Shown one piece after another: positions 1 through 12,700 of a stretch of DNA of 64,000 nt. Where the stretch lies: contig NC_133400.1 of NCBI RefSeq assembly GCF_047511655.1, positions 3,757,001 to 3,821,000 of the forward strand. Reading direction: 5' to 3'. A model generated the notes under the pieces. It saw only the letters and a list, made by a program, of their open reading frames with translations. It did no database searches and was not told where the DNA came from. Origin of the DNA: Castor canadensis. Lineage: Eukaryota > Chordata > Mammalia > Rodentia > Castoridae. Position numbers and translations under genes: made by a program. How positions within the stretch are numbered: the first letter of the stretch is position 1; each line of letters opens with the position of its first letter.

Positions 1-59
1 TGGGCTTGTATTCCATTCTGTTGTCCAGTCTGCATTCTATCCTGACATCGTCTGCCCTC

Positions 60-320
60 TAAAGGATTTTTTTTAATGTGCATACATTAAGATTCATGTG
101 TTGCAAAGTTCTGTGAGTTTTTGCTAGTTCTTAACCCCTTACCCATTTCACAGTGTCATATGGGATTGTTACCTGCTCCTAACTCCCACTCCCCAACTGC
201 TTTACCTGCCCACCACCCTGTGGCAATCGCTGACCTGTTCACTGTCTCCACGCTTTCGTCTGCTTGGTAATCAGGATCATCCAACACGTAGTCTCACTTG
301 CTTCTTTTACCTAACAACAC
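60..320 (-). mobile_element. old antisense L1 fragment
   Basis: The order of phrases (cattaagattcatgtgttgcaaagttc..., a CT-rich list, caccctgtggcaatcgc, later tctcacttgcttctttt) follows the antisense strand of old mammalian L1 3' sequence. Heavily diverged. Confidence 0.45.
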
Positions 321-924
321 GGAGTTGGGGTTCACCCAGGCTGTGTGCAAGTACCACGTTTCTTTCTACGCAAGATGCTGTGGAGGAGGCCTTGCTGTCT
401 GCTGCTCTTCAGTGGTGTGGCTCTTGCTGCTCACATACTCCCTTGCAGGGCTCCAAGAGAATGCAGCTTTCTGGTCACTCTGGGGCTGTGAGTGCTCTGC
501 CAGATACTCGATGAGCCCCAGGCCTGCCTCCCACCCTTGAAAGTTTAATTTCTCTTGCATAGATTCTCCTTTCTTTTTGTGACTGCACACTCAGAACCTC
601 CTTCTCCAAAACACAAACCTGCAGTGAGCCCACATTCCTTGTGTGGTTGTGTGAAAAGATCAAAATAAGCAGAGTTAGAAAGAAAAAAGAAATGGAGCCA
701 GAGGGAGGGGCCTGTGAGCTTGAGTGCTCTTACTCCCACAGCTCACTCAGCTAACTGGGCGTGTGCTTTCTGTTTTGTCCACATTACATCCACTTTGGGG
801 CCCACCTAGGCTTTTAAAAAGTGTGACATGGTCATACCAAAATGCATCATGGTGGGACTGTGTCACAGGAACCTGGGGTTGAGCCTTGGCACCTCAAAGT
901 TTTTACTTTGAGTGGAGACTTAAA

Positions 925-1015
925 TCCTGTAGCTCCAGGGGCTAATCTGTAAAATAGTGGGACAAAGAACTTACGATTGCCATAAGCATTAAATGAGATA
1001 ATGAATGAGGGAAAT
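925..1015 (+). repeat. MIR-like fragment
   Basis: The run ctgtaaaatagtggga... cattaaatgagataatgaatg resembles the 3' part of the MIR consensus. Old and short. Confidence 0.45.
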
Positions 1016-1089
1016 TAAAAACTGTATTCTGCCCTTTCCCCTCACCTACAGATGTGTCACTTAACTCAGTTTCACATATTCGCTTCTTA

Positions 1090-1145
1090 CTTGCCCAGCA
1101 TGTGGGAGGCCCTGGGTTCAGTTCCCAACACGCAAAACAAATTTT
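1090..1145 (+). mobile_element. ID-like SINE fragment
   Basis: The sequence agcatgtgggaggccctggg followed by ttcagttcccaacacgcaaaac matches the 3' half of ID-type SINEs. Confidence 0.55.
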
Positions 1146-1749
1146 TTCTTTTATTTTCTCACCTCCCAGTCTCCCAGGCTCTTAGCACTTTACTGATAGT
1201 GCCAGGAAATGGTCACCTGGAGTTCTGACTGCTCAGCCTTGCCTTAACTTCCTGCCCTGCCTGGCACTGCCTCCTTCCTTTCATGCCCATGGGCTCAGCT
1301 CCTAGCCTCACACCTCTGGTCTCCTGGGGCTGTGGGAGAGTTCTTGCCATTTGATTCCACTTTGCCTCACAGCACTGCTGGGGCCTGTCATTTAGGTCAA
1401 CAGTAATTGTCCTCAGAGCCGTGGGGGCAGCTCTGTGAGCTTGTCCTGCAGGTACCCCATGTTCCTTGAGCCCAAATCTCAGCACCCTCCCCAAGCCTGC
1501 AGCTGTCGCATTGCTGAGGCTCATCAACCCTGTTTCATCTACTGGGGACTGTACTGCTGTCCTTCCTGCAACTGCCTTCTATGTCCCCCACCTCTTCAGG
1601 CTCTGCTGCCTCCTGTTCTCCACCATCTCTTCTCTGGGGGGTGGGAGGCAGTTGCCTCCTGAGTGCCAGTCTACCCCCTGCCTACCTTGTCTCTCTTTTT
1701 TTTTTTTTTTTTTAAATTTAATGTAGTATTTTATTTTTGTATTTTTTTA

Positions 1750-1832
1750 AATTTACTGGCGCTGGGGTTTGAACTCAGGACTGTCACACTTGCTAGACAG
1801 GTGCTCTACCACTTGAGCCACTTTGCCAGCTC
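1750..1832 (-). mobile_element. antisense ID-type SINE
   Basis: ggggtttgaactcaggactg, then tgctagacaggtgctctaccacttgagccac, is the reverse complement of the ID-type right monomer common in this window. Confidence 0.8.
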
Positions 1833-1893
1833 TTTTTTTTTTTTTTTTTTTTTCATTTTTCTTTTATTATTCATATGTGCGTACAAGGCTTGG
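1833..1893 (-). mobile_element. very short antisense L1 3' tail
   Basis: After a T run, ttttattattcatatgtgcg tacaaggcttggt mirrors the 3' end of the younger L1 at 23650-23700 (ccaagcattgtatgcacata tgaataaaa). Only about 40 nt of L1 body is present. Confidence 0.6.
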
Positions 1894-2749
1894 TTCAGAG
1901 CCTCACACCTGCTCGGCAAGGGCTCTACAACCAAGCTAGCTCCCGGTGCACTTACTGCAGTTCTGGTACCTCCTGTACTAGCAGAATGAAGGTCAGACTT
2001 CCAGACTCCTGTGTGTGATGCTCAAAGGGCCTGATCAGTGGACCCCAGTTCTGTCCTCTGCATCATGTCTCCCTTCAGGATGCTGGGCCCCTCTCTTCCC
2101 ACCACTTGTGTACTCTCACTGCTTTCTCCTGTCCCTCAGGCCCACTCATGCTGCCCTCTTCCCTGCTTTTCTCTCTAGTTCTCCAGACAGAATTAGTTGC
2201 TACCATCTCTCTCCCTGTCAGCTTTGCTCCTAGTGTGGCAAAAACACTTGGCATATTATTTGCTGGTTCATGACCTCCTGTGGCTGGAGTTTAGGTCTTT
2301 GGTCACACATTCCTGGGATCTTGCACAGAGCCCGGTGCCTGGCTGCCTCCCACCCCAAGTTTGATTAAATAGATCTGCTGGCTGGGATTGAGTTTGCTTC
2401 CTGTACTTCTGTGCTTGCAACAGAGATTTGCTTCTTTTAGTTTTTGTAGGTCACCAGTGTGTGATGCTTCAGTAGCATTCCAGTGTCAATGTGAATGCCG
2501 GACTCCAGGGCAGGGGCTCTTGGCATCCCAGGGTACGATCACATCCCAAATTGTAGTAACCGATCACCATTGAGTGCTGGTCCCTTTTGTTACCTGCTTT
2601 GCTATGTCTGCCTATGGCTGTGGAACCTGAAGTTACAGAGAGAGTCAATCTAAGACAGGCCTTGACTCACAGATACAGCCAGGATGCAGCTTCTTCACCT
2701 TTCACTCCACACCTGCTTTCCTGCCTACCTGCACTGGGTGTTTCTCCAC

Positions 2750-3290
2750 CTCTTTTTTTTATTGAGGGATGGCTGATATTCAGTGAAATGCCTGGTTTAA
2801 AATATATACTTCCTTGTTTTAAAAAAAAAAAAAACAGTTTAGCAAATTTTTTTCAGAAATGCATATACCTGTGTGACCTACTTCCCTATGCAGAAATGGG
2901 CCAGTCCATCAACTCAGAACACCACCGTGGACCTCTCCTTGGTCACTTTCCCCCTGTTCTCAAACCCTTGTTCTGAGTTCTTTCAAAATAAATGTGCCTG
3001 TTTTGGTGAGTCCTAGGGTAGAATCACACTGTACATTTTCTTCTATGTCTGGCTGCTTTCACTTGAGATTTATCCATATTGCTGCTTGTATTTGTAATTT
3101 TTTCCTTTTTGCTCAAAAAAGTATGCTGTTGTATGGATAGGGCACAAAATCGTTTGCTTCTCTCCCATTGATGGCTCCAGTTTGGGGATATTGTGCAAAG
3201 CACATTTGGGTTTGCATTCTTACTCATTCTTGAGTAAACACCTAGAGGTGGAGTTGCTGCCTCCTGCTTTCCCAAGTGGCATTACGTTGG
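2750..3290 (-). mobile_element. old antisense L1 fragment
   Basis: Phrases such as ttctatgtctggctgctttc, gatttatccatattgctgct, gtatgctgttgtatggatag and cacctagaggtggagttgct follow the well-known antisense L1 3' region. The left boundary is uncertain. Confidence 0.6.
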
Positions 3291-3418
3291 TTCCTTTTTT
3301 GTAGTTTATAAAAATCCTTGGGGATTTGGTCTTTCATGATAGAAATTCCATGTAGGCCTGGCGTCTACAGTGGACAGCCTGCATTTTACAGGCCAGCTTT
3401 AGGTTTTAAAACGTTGCT

Positions 3419-3635
3419 AGATGGGGTGCCGGTGGCTCATGCCTATAGTCCTAGCTACTTGGGAGATTGAGATAGGGAGGATCGAGGTTTGAGGCAGCCA
3501 GGGCAAATATTTCCCTTTCTCCAAAGTAAGCAGAGCAAAATGGACTGAAGGTGTGACTGAAGTGGTAGAGCACCTGCTTTGCAAGTACAAAGCCCTAAGT
3601 TCAAACCCCAGTCCCACCAAAACCAAAGCAAACAT
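3419..3635 (+). mobile_element. B1-dID-type composite SINE
   Basis: The left part carries ggtggctcatgcctatagtc, the right part agtggtagagcacctgcttt and gccctaagttcaaacccca, ending in an A-rich tail. It is the clearest full-length example in the upstream intron. Confidence 0.85.
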
Positions 3636-3785
3636 TGCTAAGATTAGCTCATTGGTAAATGGTTCAAAATTTTAGTAAGGATTAAAGAGGATAGATAAGA
3701 TATTTGAATACATTTAATATAAAATGTCACCTCTGTTATTTTTAACAGCTTGGGATTCCTGGCTACATTTGTTAGACGCTCAGGA

Positions 3786-3900
3786 GGGCTGGGCTGTGGT
3801 GGTGCATGCCTGTCATTGCAGCACTTAGGAAACTGAGACAGGATTGTGAGTTCTAGGCCAGCCTGGGCTACATATCAAGAGTCTGTCTCCAAAAAGAGAG
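3786..3900 (+). mobile_element. B1-type SINE
   Basis: gggctgtggtggtgcatgcc, later ggccagcctgggctacat and gtctccaaaaagag, follow the 7SL-derived B1 consensus. Confidence 0.8.
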
Positions 3901-5821
3901 GAAAAGGAAAGCTTAAGAGATTCAGAGGGGAGGATGTCAGGGAACCAGTGGTGTAAGGAGCCACGCAGCGTGCGGTGGGCATGACCACCAACAGCACAGC
4001 CTGGCCTGGTGGGGCGGGGTACACGAGGCAGAAGGCAGTACAGGCTCTGGGGTATTGGGAGTCACGCCCAAATGTTTGATGCTGAATGCTAGGAAAAGTT
4101 ACCACTGCTGGCCACTGGATCTCCTGAGACCCTGGACACCTTTGCCTGTTCCACTGCAGCCTCCAGGTGCAATTCTCAGGGCTCCTGGTTTCACCCGCAG
4201 GCCTGCAGAAGCAGGAGAACGCTGGACTGCAGCACAAGTGAATGGGCTCTAATTTTCTGTTGGCATTTTAAACTGATGCATAGATGGACATATTCCTAGG
4301 ATTGATGCAGCGGTACAATGTGAAGGCTTTCATGTTGCTGTCGTAGACACACCACCCTCAGACAGCCAATCCTTCTGCATAGTGAGCTCAGCTTATTTTG
4401 TATTTTCCCTAAGCTCTCTTTTTCCTGTAGTCTTCCTTCCTGGTAGTCTCCTCACTCTTGCCAATCCTAGCTTCAGGATCCAGCCGTTGACTTTTTCCTT
4501 TTCAGTGACCAGTAAGTTCTCAGAGTTCCTCTTACTCCTGATAGTCTCTGCTCCTGTGTCTGAGAGTGTTAATCACAGCTGTGCTATGTTGAAGTTTTCT
4601 TCCCCATACCTTGTGCCTGCTCTGAATTCCTTTCCTGCATTTCTTTTTTGGTTCCTGCTTCCTTCTCTCCCTCTCTTTAGTAATTATTTGCTTTTATTTT
4701 ACACTAGGTGATGAGCACAGAGCAATCCTTCTTAATAAAGTTGACAACTAGCTTCACTTAGAACATTTTAAATAATGCAAATCAGAAAAAAGTATTCTTC
4801 TTACACCTTGTTCAGCATCGGCTTGGAGAACAGTGTTTAGGTAGCCCAGCCTCAAAAAAGGCAGATGGATGCAGCTGGGCCCACAGGTGTCCCAGGGCTA
4901 CGCTTTACAGCTCTCTCATTGCACCATCAGGGTTGGCAGTCTGCTCCCTTAGGTGGCTCCAGTGCTCTTGATTAAGAGATATGTCTCCTGCTCTCATTTC
5001 ACCTGCATTCTCCAGTGTTCTCTAGTCTCCTGTGGAGCTCTCCCTTGAAAGTCCCCATCACCAGCCCTCCCACTCACCTACCCACAGCTGCCACTCAGGG
5101 AGAGGACAGAGCTCCCAAAGTTTTCCTATAGTCTTTTTTGCAGATTTTTCTGGAGCATCTTGGTTTTTTTTCTGTTTAATTCTGTGTCAAGTTCACCATC
5201 CAGGTCTTTGCCAGAGGAGGCGGGGGAAGTGAACTCCCGTGGTATCGAGAAGCTCTGCTCCTGCCATCTGACAGCCTCCGGCTCCTCACTATGCTCAGGC
5301 TGCCTCTCATGACACATGCTCCAGGCTTTGCTTTCAGGATGGAGCTAGGGCAAGTTTGGAACCTCTCTGTCCATGGGTAGTGTGACCCCTGGCAGTCAGT
5401 CTGACATTTTGATGGGGTTCCCTGTGTCTTGGTGTCTTTACCCTTTGGCCAGATCAGTGCTTCTAGAGGGTTCCTTACCCTCCACCTGTTAGGGTTCCAG
5501 GAGCTACATAGAGATGAGCCTCAGGGTGTCCTGGTCAGCATTGGCCCAATTCAGTTCTGGCATTTCCCTTCACTTACCTGCCTTGCTCCCTCCCAGCAGG
5601 CCTGGTACCCCAGTCTACCACCTCAGGATTCACTCTCCCCTCTTTTCTGCAGTTCCTTTAACATAGATAGTGAAATGGCTTGCTGATAGTTGAAATAAAG
5701 GGCAGCCAAATTTGGCCTGGATTATCCCTGGGATCTTGTTTGAGGGATTCTATCTTAAGGATTTATATTTAACATTGGGGCTAAAAGAGCAGAAGGGTAA
5801 AGTAGACTAGAAGTAAATTAC

Positions 5822-5918
5822 TACTGGTCCTAGCTATGTGGGAAACTGAGGCAGGAGGATCACTTGAGCCTGGACAACATGGCAAGACAACAAAAACCCC
5901 AGCAAAATAAATTAATGA
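5822..5918 (+). mobile_element. B1-like SINE, 5' truncated
   Basis: tcctagctatgtgggaaact, gaggcaggaggatcacttga and a terminal aaaaccccagcaaaataaat tail. Confidence 0.65.
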
Positions 5919-6202
5919 ACAACTTAATCTCCAGGATACTCAGTCAGTTACTAGTGGTCAAAACTGAAAGACAATGGGTACAGAGTTACAGGTGGTTCCA
6001 AGTGACAAAGCTTCTCTTGAAATCAGTCACAGCCTAAGCTGTTACACACTCATAAAATAACTTTTCTAATCAGGTTTTATTACCTTTCAGATCCTGTCAC
6101 ATAGGCCAGTATGCACCTTAAGATTCTGAAGAAAAGACACAAATGTTCAAGTGATGTTCAAGTGATGTTTAGAAGTGGTTTGTGAGGTAAGTTTTTGCAG
6201 TT

Positions 6203-6340
6203 CTGGAGTTTGAACTCAGAGCCTTGTGCTTTTTTTGAGGCAGAATCTCATGAGTTCAAGCTGGCCTCAAACTCCCAAGCTTCCTGCCTTAGACACCCCA
6301 GTTCTGGGATATCAGGTGTGCACCACCATGTCCAGCTCAA
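6203..6340 (-). mobile_element. antisense B1/ID SINE
   Basis: Starts with tttgaactcagagccttgtg (ID reverse complement) and continues into tcaagctggcctcaaactcc and caggtgtgcaccaccatg (B1 reverse complement). Confidence 0.75.
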
Positions 6341-8838
6341 GTGTGTGACTCTTGATACGGCTGAGTGATCACAGTTTTCTTTCCCAGAGTTGACTGTAAC
6401 TGGGCTGTAGGAAAGATAACAGGTATGTAATGTCAGATGCAGAAGCAGTGCTGAGGTTAAAGTGGCAAGTGAGCCTTCTCCTGCTCACCACTTGCCTTGA
6501 GAGAGAGCTAGTCTTTGGAGGAGATTTCTGTGGGTTAAACTGATAAGCATTTGGCTGGTATCACAAGACAAGAGGCATCCACAGGTATAAGTGAGCCAGA
6601 AAGCAGTGCTCTGAGTGCTCAGCCTGAAGATAGTAGAGATCTGTGGCATTGCTTTCACTGTCTTGGGACTTAAGGCTTTATTTCCAGAGAGGATGAAGAG
6701 CTTTGACGTGAGACAAAGGTTCAGAGATGTAGACAAAGCCCCACTAAATTGGCCACTGTGGGAAGACACATGTTATCAGTAATGGCATGGTTCTCTCAGG
6801 GCTCTCCCACAGCTGGCCTGCAGGAGCAGCGTCAGCAGTGACTGGCATCCAGCGTAGTCTAGGACGGTGCAGCTCCTCATGAGCACACAGCTCACCCTCA
6901 CGTCTGGAGGGGCCGGCCGACTGCTCTCATCTCCCCAGCACTTCAGAACAGGCTGCATGGTAGGAGCAGTGTCTTCATTTCCTCCTCCCTCTCTGCTGCA
7001 CTAACGAAGCATGCAATGGTGACTTCATCACAGAGCACTGAGCCTTGCGTGCTCATTGATGGCTTTCTTGGAAATGGAGTGACTGTTGGACCTCAGCTTA
7101 TTTTCTTGTTGACATCCAGTGGACTTTACAGATTTGATACTCAAGTCCTCCAGCATCACACATTATGATTTCAGGAATGTCCTGCCACAGTCAGCATTAG
7201 GTGTCTTTGAGGATGCACTTCTTACACAAATGCCCCTACCATCTGCACCCCAGGAAGCACCCCTATTCCATATTCTGTGTCCTGGCTGGGGAAGCTCAGC
7301 AGAACTGGCACAGGTGTTGGCTTGTGCCCCTGTGAGACCTATGGGGTCCTGCTGTCTGGGGAGAACTCTGTGCACAGACATCGTGCTGTGACATGGTACA
7401 GCTTGCTGGCCCTTTGCCTGGGAAGCCAGCTCCTTTCTCAGTGGGTCCACCTGCAGAGGGAACCAGAAAACACAACGGTTTGAAGCAAAAGTTTGAAGCT
7501 TGAAGCCTTGACGTTCCAGGCCCAGATTCATATTCACTAAAACTGTGAGAGTTGCAGGAAACTTGGGATAGGAGAGAAGGGTCCTTCCTTCTGTCTGTCT
7601 TTAGGGTGACATGTTGTTATTGTGTGCCCGTACCTGGTCCTGGGACCCTCTGCAGTGGGCTAACAGCAGGCAGTGAGGGGAGCATGCAGAGGCCCTGTGG
7701 GTAAGTGTGGAGGTTCCTGGAGGACAGCTGATGAGCTACCCTGAGAACTCAGAAGGCAGAGTGACCTCCAGCTTCTCGGCTCCTTGGAACCAGGCTCCAA
7801 GAGTGCTGCAGGGAACTGCAGTTACGGCATTTCTGCAAGTGGTCACGTGGACAGTCAGAGGCCCCTGTCAAGGTGTTCCTCAGCAAGAAGTCTCTGCAGT
7901 ATGCTTGCCTGGGAGAGAGATGGTGGTGGTCGTTCTGTGGGCAGAATAGACATGACAACCCAGGGCGCTGGGGTGTGGCGCAGACAAACCAGACAATGGA
8001 AAGGTGTCCTTCTCTAACCGTCAGCTAATGACTGGGGTCTGTCCAAGTTTGTTTGAAATTTAGTTTCTTCCATTTCACTTAAAATTGTTTTAAAGCTATT
8101 TTCATCCAGTCCAAGAATAGAGCCATTTTACTGACTTTGCAAAGCAGTATTTCGCTTTTTCTTACACTAGTCAGTGCTTTTGTATTGAGAGGGAATTTTA
8201 TAAAGTATTTGGAGTATGAATTCTCAGCAAGTTCATTCATTAAACATTTTCATAATCACTATGTTCCAGTTATGTTTAAGAAGAAAAACCATGGCCAGCT
8301 TTGAAAAACATCTGCTAATCAATCGAAGGCCCAAAGCACCTTGTCCGTCTCCCTTTTGCACATTTCAGAAGCTATGGTCTTGAGCACTCTTGCCTGTTAG
8401 AAGTTGGGCCCAGCTCCTGCGCTGTCAAGTGCAGAGTCTGTTCAGTGGCACCTGTCAGTTCTCTCTCCCCATTAGAAGCTATGACGGTCGGCTGGAGTCT
8501 CCTTTCCCTTGCTCTTGATTTGTCACGAGTATTTCCACCCTCAGCAAACATGACAGGAGAAGGTCATGCATTTAATGAAATAGTTACAGCTAGAGAAAGT
8601 GCCAGCTTTACTTTCTTTGACCCCAAGTGTTCTTGGCAATGAGATGCCACGGGAAATAGGCAAAAGGTCTCAGAAGAGTGGGTTTATGAATGGAGGAGAC
8701 TTTACAAAGGTTAAAAAGAGACGAAGGGCATTTTAGAAACAGTATGAGCGGAGGAATAGAGAGGTAAAACAGGAGCTGGCCACAGGGAGCTAACACAAAG
8801 GAGAAATGCACAAACTGAGACACACAGGGAGAAAAGCT
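6341..8838. other. intronic sequence, little recognised
   Basis: Upstream ZDHHC7 intron. A fragment at 8221-8272 (ttcattcattaaacattttc ... ctatgttccag) resembles L2/MIR. Open frames here overlap on both strands and are not supported as genes. Confidence 0.5.
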
Positions 8839-8947
8839 AGGGCTGGCGGAGTGGCTCAAGCCACAGAGCACCTGCCTAGCAAGCCTGAGGCCCTTAGTTC
8901 AAACCCCCATACTGAAAAACAAACAAATAAACAAACAGACAAAAAAT
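8839..8947 (+). mobile_element. ID-type SINE with A-rich tail
   Basis: gggctggcggagtggctcaa, agcacctgcctagcaagcct, gaggcccttagttcaaac, then a tail of (CAAA)n. Only the tRNA-like monomer is present. Confidence 0.85.
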
Positions 8948-9454
8948 ACTATGCAGAAGAGCCAAGGACATGCTCAGGTATAAAAATGAGCCCAGAACAT
9001 TCTCTGTGCATGGTCTCCTTTTCTTGTCTCCCCCCACCCCTTTATTTCCATGCTGAATCTCTGTCTGGGGATGCCATGAGGTGAACTGACCAGAGCAGGA
9101 CAGGGCAGGCCATGGGGGTCAGATATAGCAGGGCCCTCTCTCCTGGCCTGGGGAGCCTGGGGCTGTGGATTTGCATGCAGCTTATCCCTGTCATTATCTC
9201 TGTCTGTGTGTGGCTAAGTGACAGCTTGGATCTGCATGCATAACATGTACTGTGGGATTTATGTGCCAGTCAGGCAAAGGATGGAAGCATTCAGCTCTTA
9301 ACTAGTTAAATGTCCTTTTCTGCTCTGTGTATTTAGGCTGACTTTATAAAGTGGCCAAGGGCAACCTGTGACACAGTGTATTTAAGGTGGCTTGTGAGTC
9401 TGTGTTTCTGTGCGTTCTGGTGAACCTTACCAGCTCTCTGTCCACCCTCTCCAG

Positions 9455-9785
9455 GGCACGACAGGGAATCATGCAGCCATCAGGACACAGGCTGCGGGAT
9501 GTCGAGCACCATCCTCTCCTGACTGACAGTGACAATTATGACTCTGCGTCCTCCTCGTCCTCCGAGGCCGATGTGGCTGACAGGGTGTGGTTCATCCGCG
9601 ATGGCTGTGGCATGGTCTGTGCGGTCATGACGTGGCTTCTGGTTGTCTACGCAGACTTTGTGGTGACATTTGTCATGCTGCTGCCTTCCAAGGACTTCTG
9701 GTACTCCGTGGTGAATGGAGTCATTTTTAACTGCTTGGCGGTGCTCGCGCTGTCGTCACACCTGAGAACCATGCTCACCGACCCC
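9455..9785 (+). CDS. ZDHHC7: ZDHHC7 first coding exon (residues 1-105)
   Basis: The acceptor AG at 9453-9454 follows a pyrimidine-rich tract. The exon holds 16 nt of 5' UTR, then ATG at 9471 in context gaatcATGc. It encodes the serine-rich N-terminus, TM1 and TM2 and ends after the Thr-Asp-Pro motif just beyond TM2. That DPG-type motif is conserved in DHHC enzymes and is completed by Gly106 in the next exon. The donor GTGAGT at 9786 is strong and the intron is phase 0. An in-frame ATG at 9387 lies inside the upstream intron and is not used in this model. Confidence 0.95.
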
Positions 9786-12700
9786 GTGAGTATTCGAACA
9801 CTGCTGAGGGTTCTGTGTGTCTCTCTAGGGCCACGCAGGAGGCAAGATGGTAGCCTTTTCCTGTCTTACTGGAGAGAAACACGGCTTAAGTGCAGTGGTA
9901 CCAAGGTACAGTGATGGAAGGTGTTCAAATGAAGAGGTTGTGCTAGGTGAAAAGTGTTTGGAGACAAGGACTTACTATTACTTGGGCTGGCCTGGAACTC
10001 CCAGCCTCCAGTGTTCCTCTGTCCTCAGCCTCCAGTAGATAATTTCTGATATCTATTTATCTAATTTAGTCAAAGGGAGGCTAAGAGGTCTGGGTTCTAG
10101 TGTTGTCACCTTTCCAGTTCTCATAGTTGTTATTTGGCCTTAAGCAGCTGATTTGCTTTCCTTGGGCTGAGGTGAGGTCTTGTTTCTGAATTCTCTACAG
10201 CTCCTCACTTCTCTGGCCCTGCCTGCAGCCAGGCAGAGGGAGGAAGGAGACTGTGGTTCCTGGGGCCCACAGGTAGGGGCTGCTGCTCTGGGGGCATTGG
10301 CTGCAGCACGGAGCTAAGGGACAAATGCACGGGGTGCAAGGTGAAACAGCTGTGAAAACATGAAAGGTGTGTTGGGCTTTTCCCTGAAGCAGGTTGCCAT
10401 GAGGCTGAGAGTAGACAATGGCATGGAGGCCTCTGATCCAGAGCCTCCACACCAGGCAAAGCTGCTTTCCTTCTCTTGAGGATTGAGACGTCCTCTGGTC
10501 AGGGAGGGGCACTCTGGCGAACTGCCCAGATCCTTGCAGCTCAGTCATTCATTAACCTCCAGGCAGTGGATTTCAGGCCACCCCAGAGTCAGGGGACATG
10601 TCCGGGGGCACAAGCAGCCAGCACTGAGCGGCAGATGTGTGTAGCCAGGTATTTAATGTCCATTTCGGGTTCATTAGAAGAAAGTTCTGTCTACTTGGGC
10701 AGATTGAAGTTCAAAGCCATCCCAAGCAAAAAGAAGTTTGTGAGACCCCCCATCTCAACCAATAAAAGTTGGCTACAATGAGGCGTGACTGTACTGCCAG
10801 CTAGGTGGGAAGCATAAATAGGATTGTGGTCCAGGTTGGCCCAGGCATAAAGTGAGACCCTATACGAAAAATACCTAAAGCAAAGGCCCTCAGGCTTGCA
10901 CTTTCCCATGTTTCCTCTAATTTCTAGCATAACTCAGCAGCAACAGCAGCAGCTTCACAAGCAGCCCATATCCAGACAATCAACATCCCCCATTAAAAAA
11001 AAAACCCCAGTCCTCCTTCAGCAAGTCTTTTATATCTAGTGGTAAACAAGGAGGTGGAGCAGCAGTTCTTGGGGAGGGGCGTGACATTGTAACAAGAGAA
11101 ACCTGCTCTCTACTTCTCTGAACATAAACAACTTAGGAGAAGCAACTATGCTGCATTTTTCCTTCACCCTCTTCTGCAGCTGGGGCTGTGCCAAACTCAG
11201 CCTGTAGGTCATTGAGCACAACTGTGCTTATGTCAAGTTCTCAAAGGCTTCCCATAATCCACTCCCCACACATATCCTGCCTAGTGCATCCTGTAAAGTG
11301 CACAGTTGAGTGGTTTTCGTTCAGTGGTTTTGTGCAACAATCATCACAGGTGATATTAAGGCATCTTCATAACCCCAAAAGAAACACCACCCTTACCCAG
11401 CCCCTGCCACCACTCATCTGCGTCCTGTCTGCACATCTGCCTGTTTGTGTAGGTGGATCACACAGCATGTGGCCTTTTGCATCTGGCTATTGCATTCAGC
11501 CTCATTTTTCCAGGCTCATCTGAGTCGTAGTGTGGATCGGCACTTCATTCCTTCTATGGTTGAGTAACGCTCCATGGTGTGTGTTGCTGGGCATTTGGAC
11601 TGTTTCCCCTTGGGCTGTTAGGGGTCATACGCTGTGAGCATTCGTGTACATGTTTCTGTGTGGTAAAATGTCTCTTGTCATTGAGTACATGCTTGGCAGT
11701 GCAACTGCTGGGTCACAGGGAAGCTCTAACTTTCTGGGGAACTTGAGACTATTCTCCAGATGGCAGTACCATTCCCATTTCCTCCAGCCTCATCCTCTCA
11801 GCACTTGTTGCTGCCTGTCTTGTGTGAAGTGGCATCTTGTGGTTTTGATTGCCATTTCCCCAGACTGACGACATGAAGAGTCTTTTCACGTGCTTACTGC
11901 CGAGTCTTCTGTCCATTTGGATAGCACCATTTCAGCCCTGTCCCATACTAGGGCTTTGGTGGCACCTTATAGAAACCACTGGGAGTCAGTATAAATCAGA
12001 TGGAGAACATGGGCATTTAAGCAGCCCTGTAGCTACAGTGGTTGGGCTGTGGATGAGGCTGTGGAGACTGTAGGAAGGTTGACACCCATGGCTGTCTCTG
12101 TCCCTCAGGTGCTTGCCATCTCTCTCAGCTGTCAGTGACCTGGTTCTCCCCATAATATGGAGTAGTGAAGGAGGGCAGTCCCGCAGGCCAGATCTTGTGT
12201 ATTCTTCAGTTCCAGGTCACAGTTCTGAAGGGAGTCTGGGTGTGGGCTCTCAGGTCAAGTGTCCACACTCTGAGCCCTCCCTGGGCCTCTCTTCTCTCTA
12301 CAGCTCATGTGCTTGTTACGGCAAGGTTTAGGGTGGAGTGAATGGGAGCCTTCGTGTCATCCACGGTGGGCAGATGCCCGAGTGGGACTTGATGTCATCG
12401 AGAATGACATCAAGTATAGGCAGCCTTGCTGGGAGTGGCTTGGACTGGTGTTCTGATTCAAGGACAGTTGATAGGTTGAGTGAGGAGAGGAGAAAGGACC
12501 TGTTGGAGACAAGACACAGGTCATAATGCTGGGAGCATGAGGGAAGGTGCCCATGTGACAACACGCAGGTGCGGCCTCTTGGCAACCTTGCGCAGAGCGC
12601 AGCCTCCTAGGCAGGTACTTGCCCAGTGCTCTTACCACCCTCTGAGTTGCTGGTCCTCAACCAGCCATCTGCCGTAGATGCTCTCTGCCTTCTCCTCAGG

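Larger units (their letters stand above)
1..9454 (+). other. ZDHHC7: upstream intron of ZDHHC7 (noncoding)
   Basis: The 3' boundary is the acceptor of the first coding exon. No CpG-rich promoter is visible, so the 5' noncoding exon(s) and promoter are inferred to lie to the left. The stretch contains SINEs, antisense L1 relics, one MIR fragment and otherwise unremarkable unique DNA. Part could be intergenic if a first exon was missed. Confidence 0.6.

Noticed and set aside
9387..9470. In-frame upstream ATG that would extend ZDHHC7 by 28 residues
   Set aside because: The extension crosses the acceptor at 9454 and includes intron-like pyrimidine sequence. The known family N-terminus begins at the ATG at 9471.
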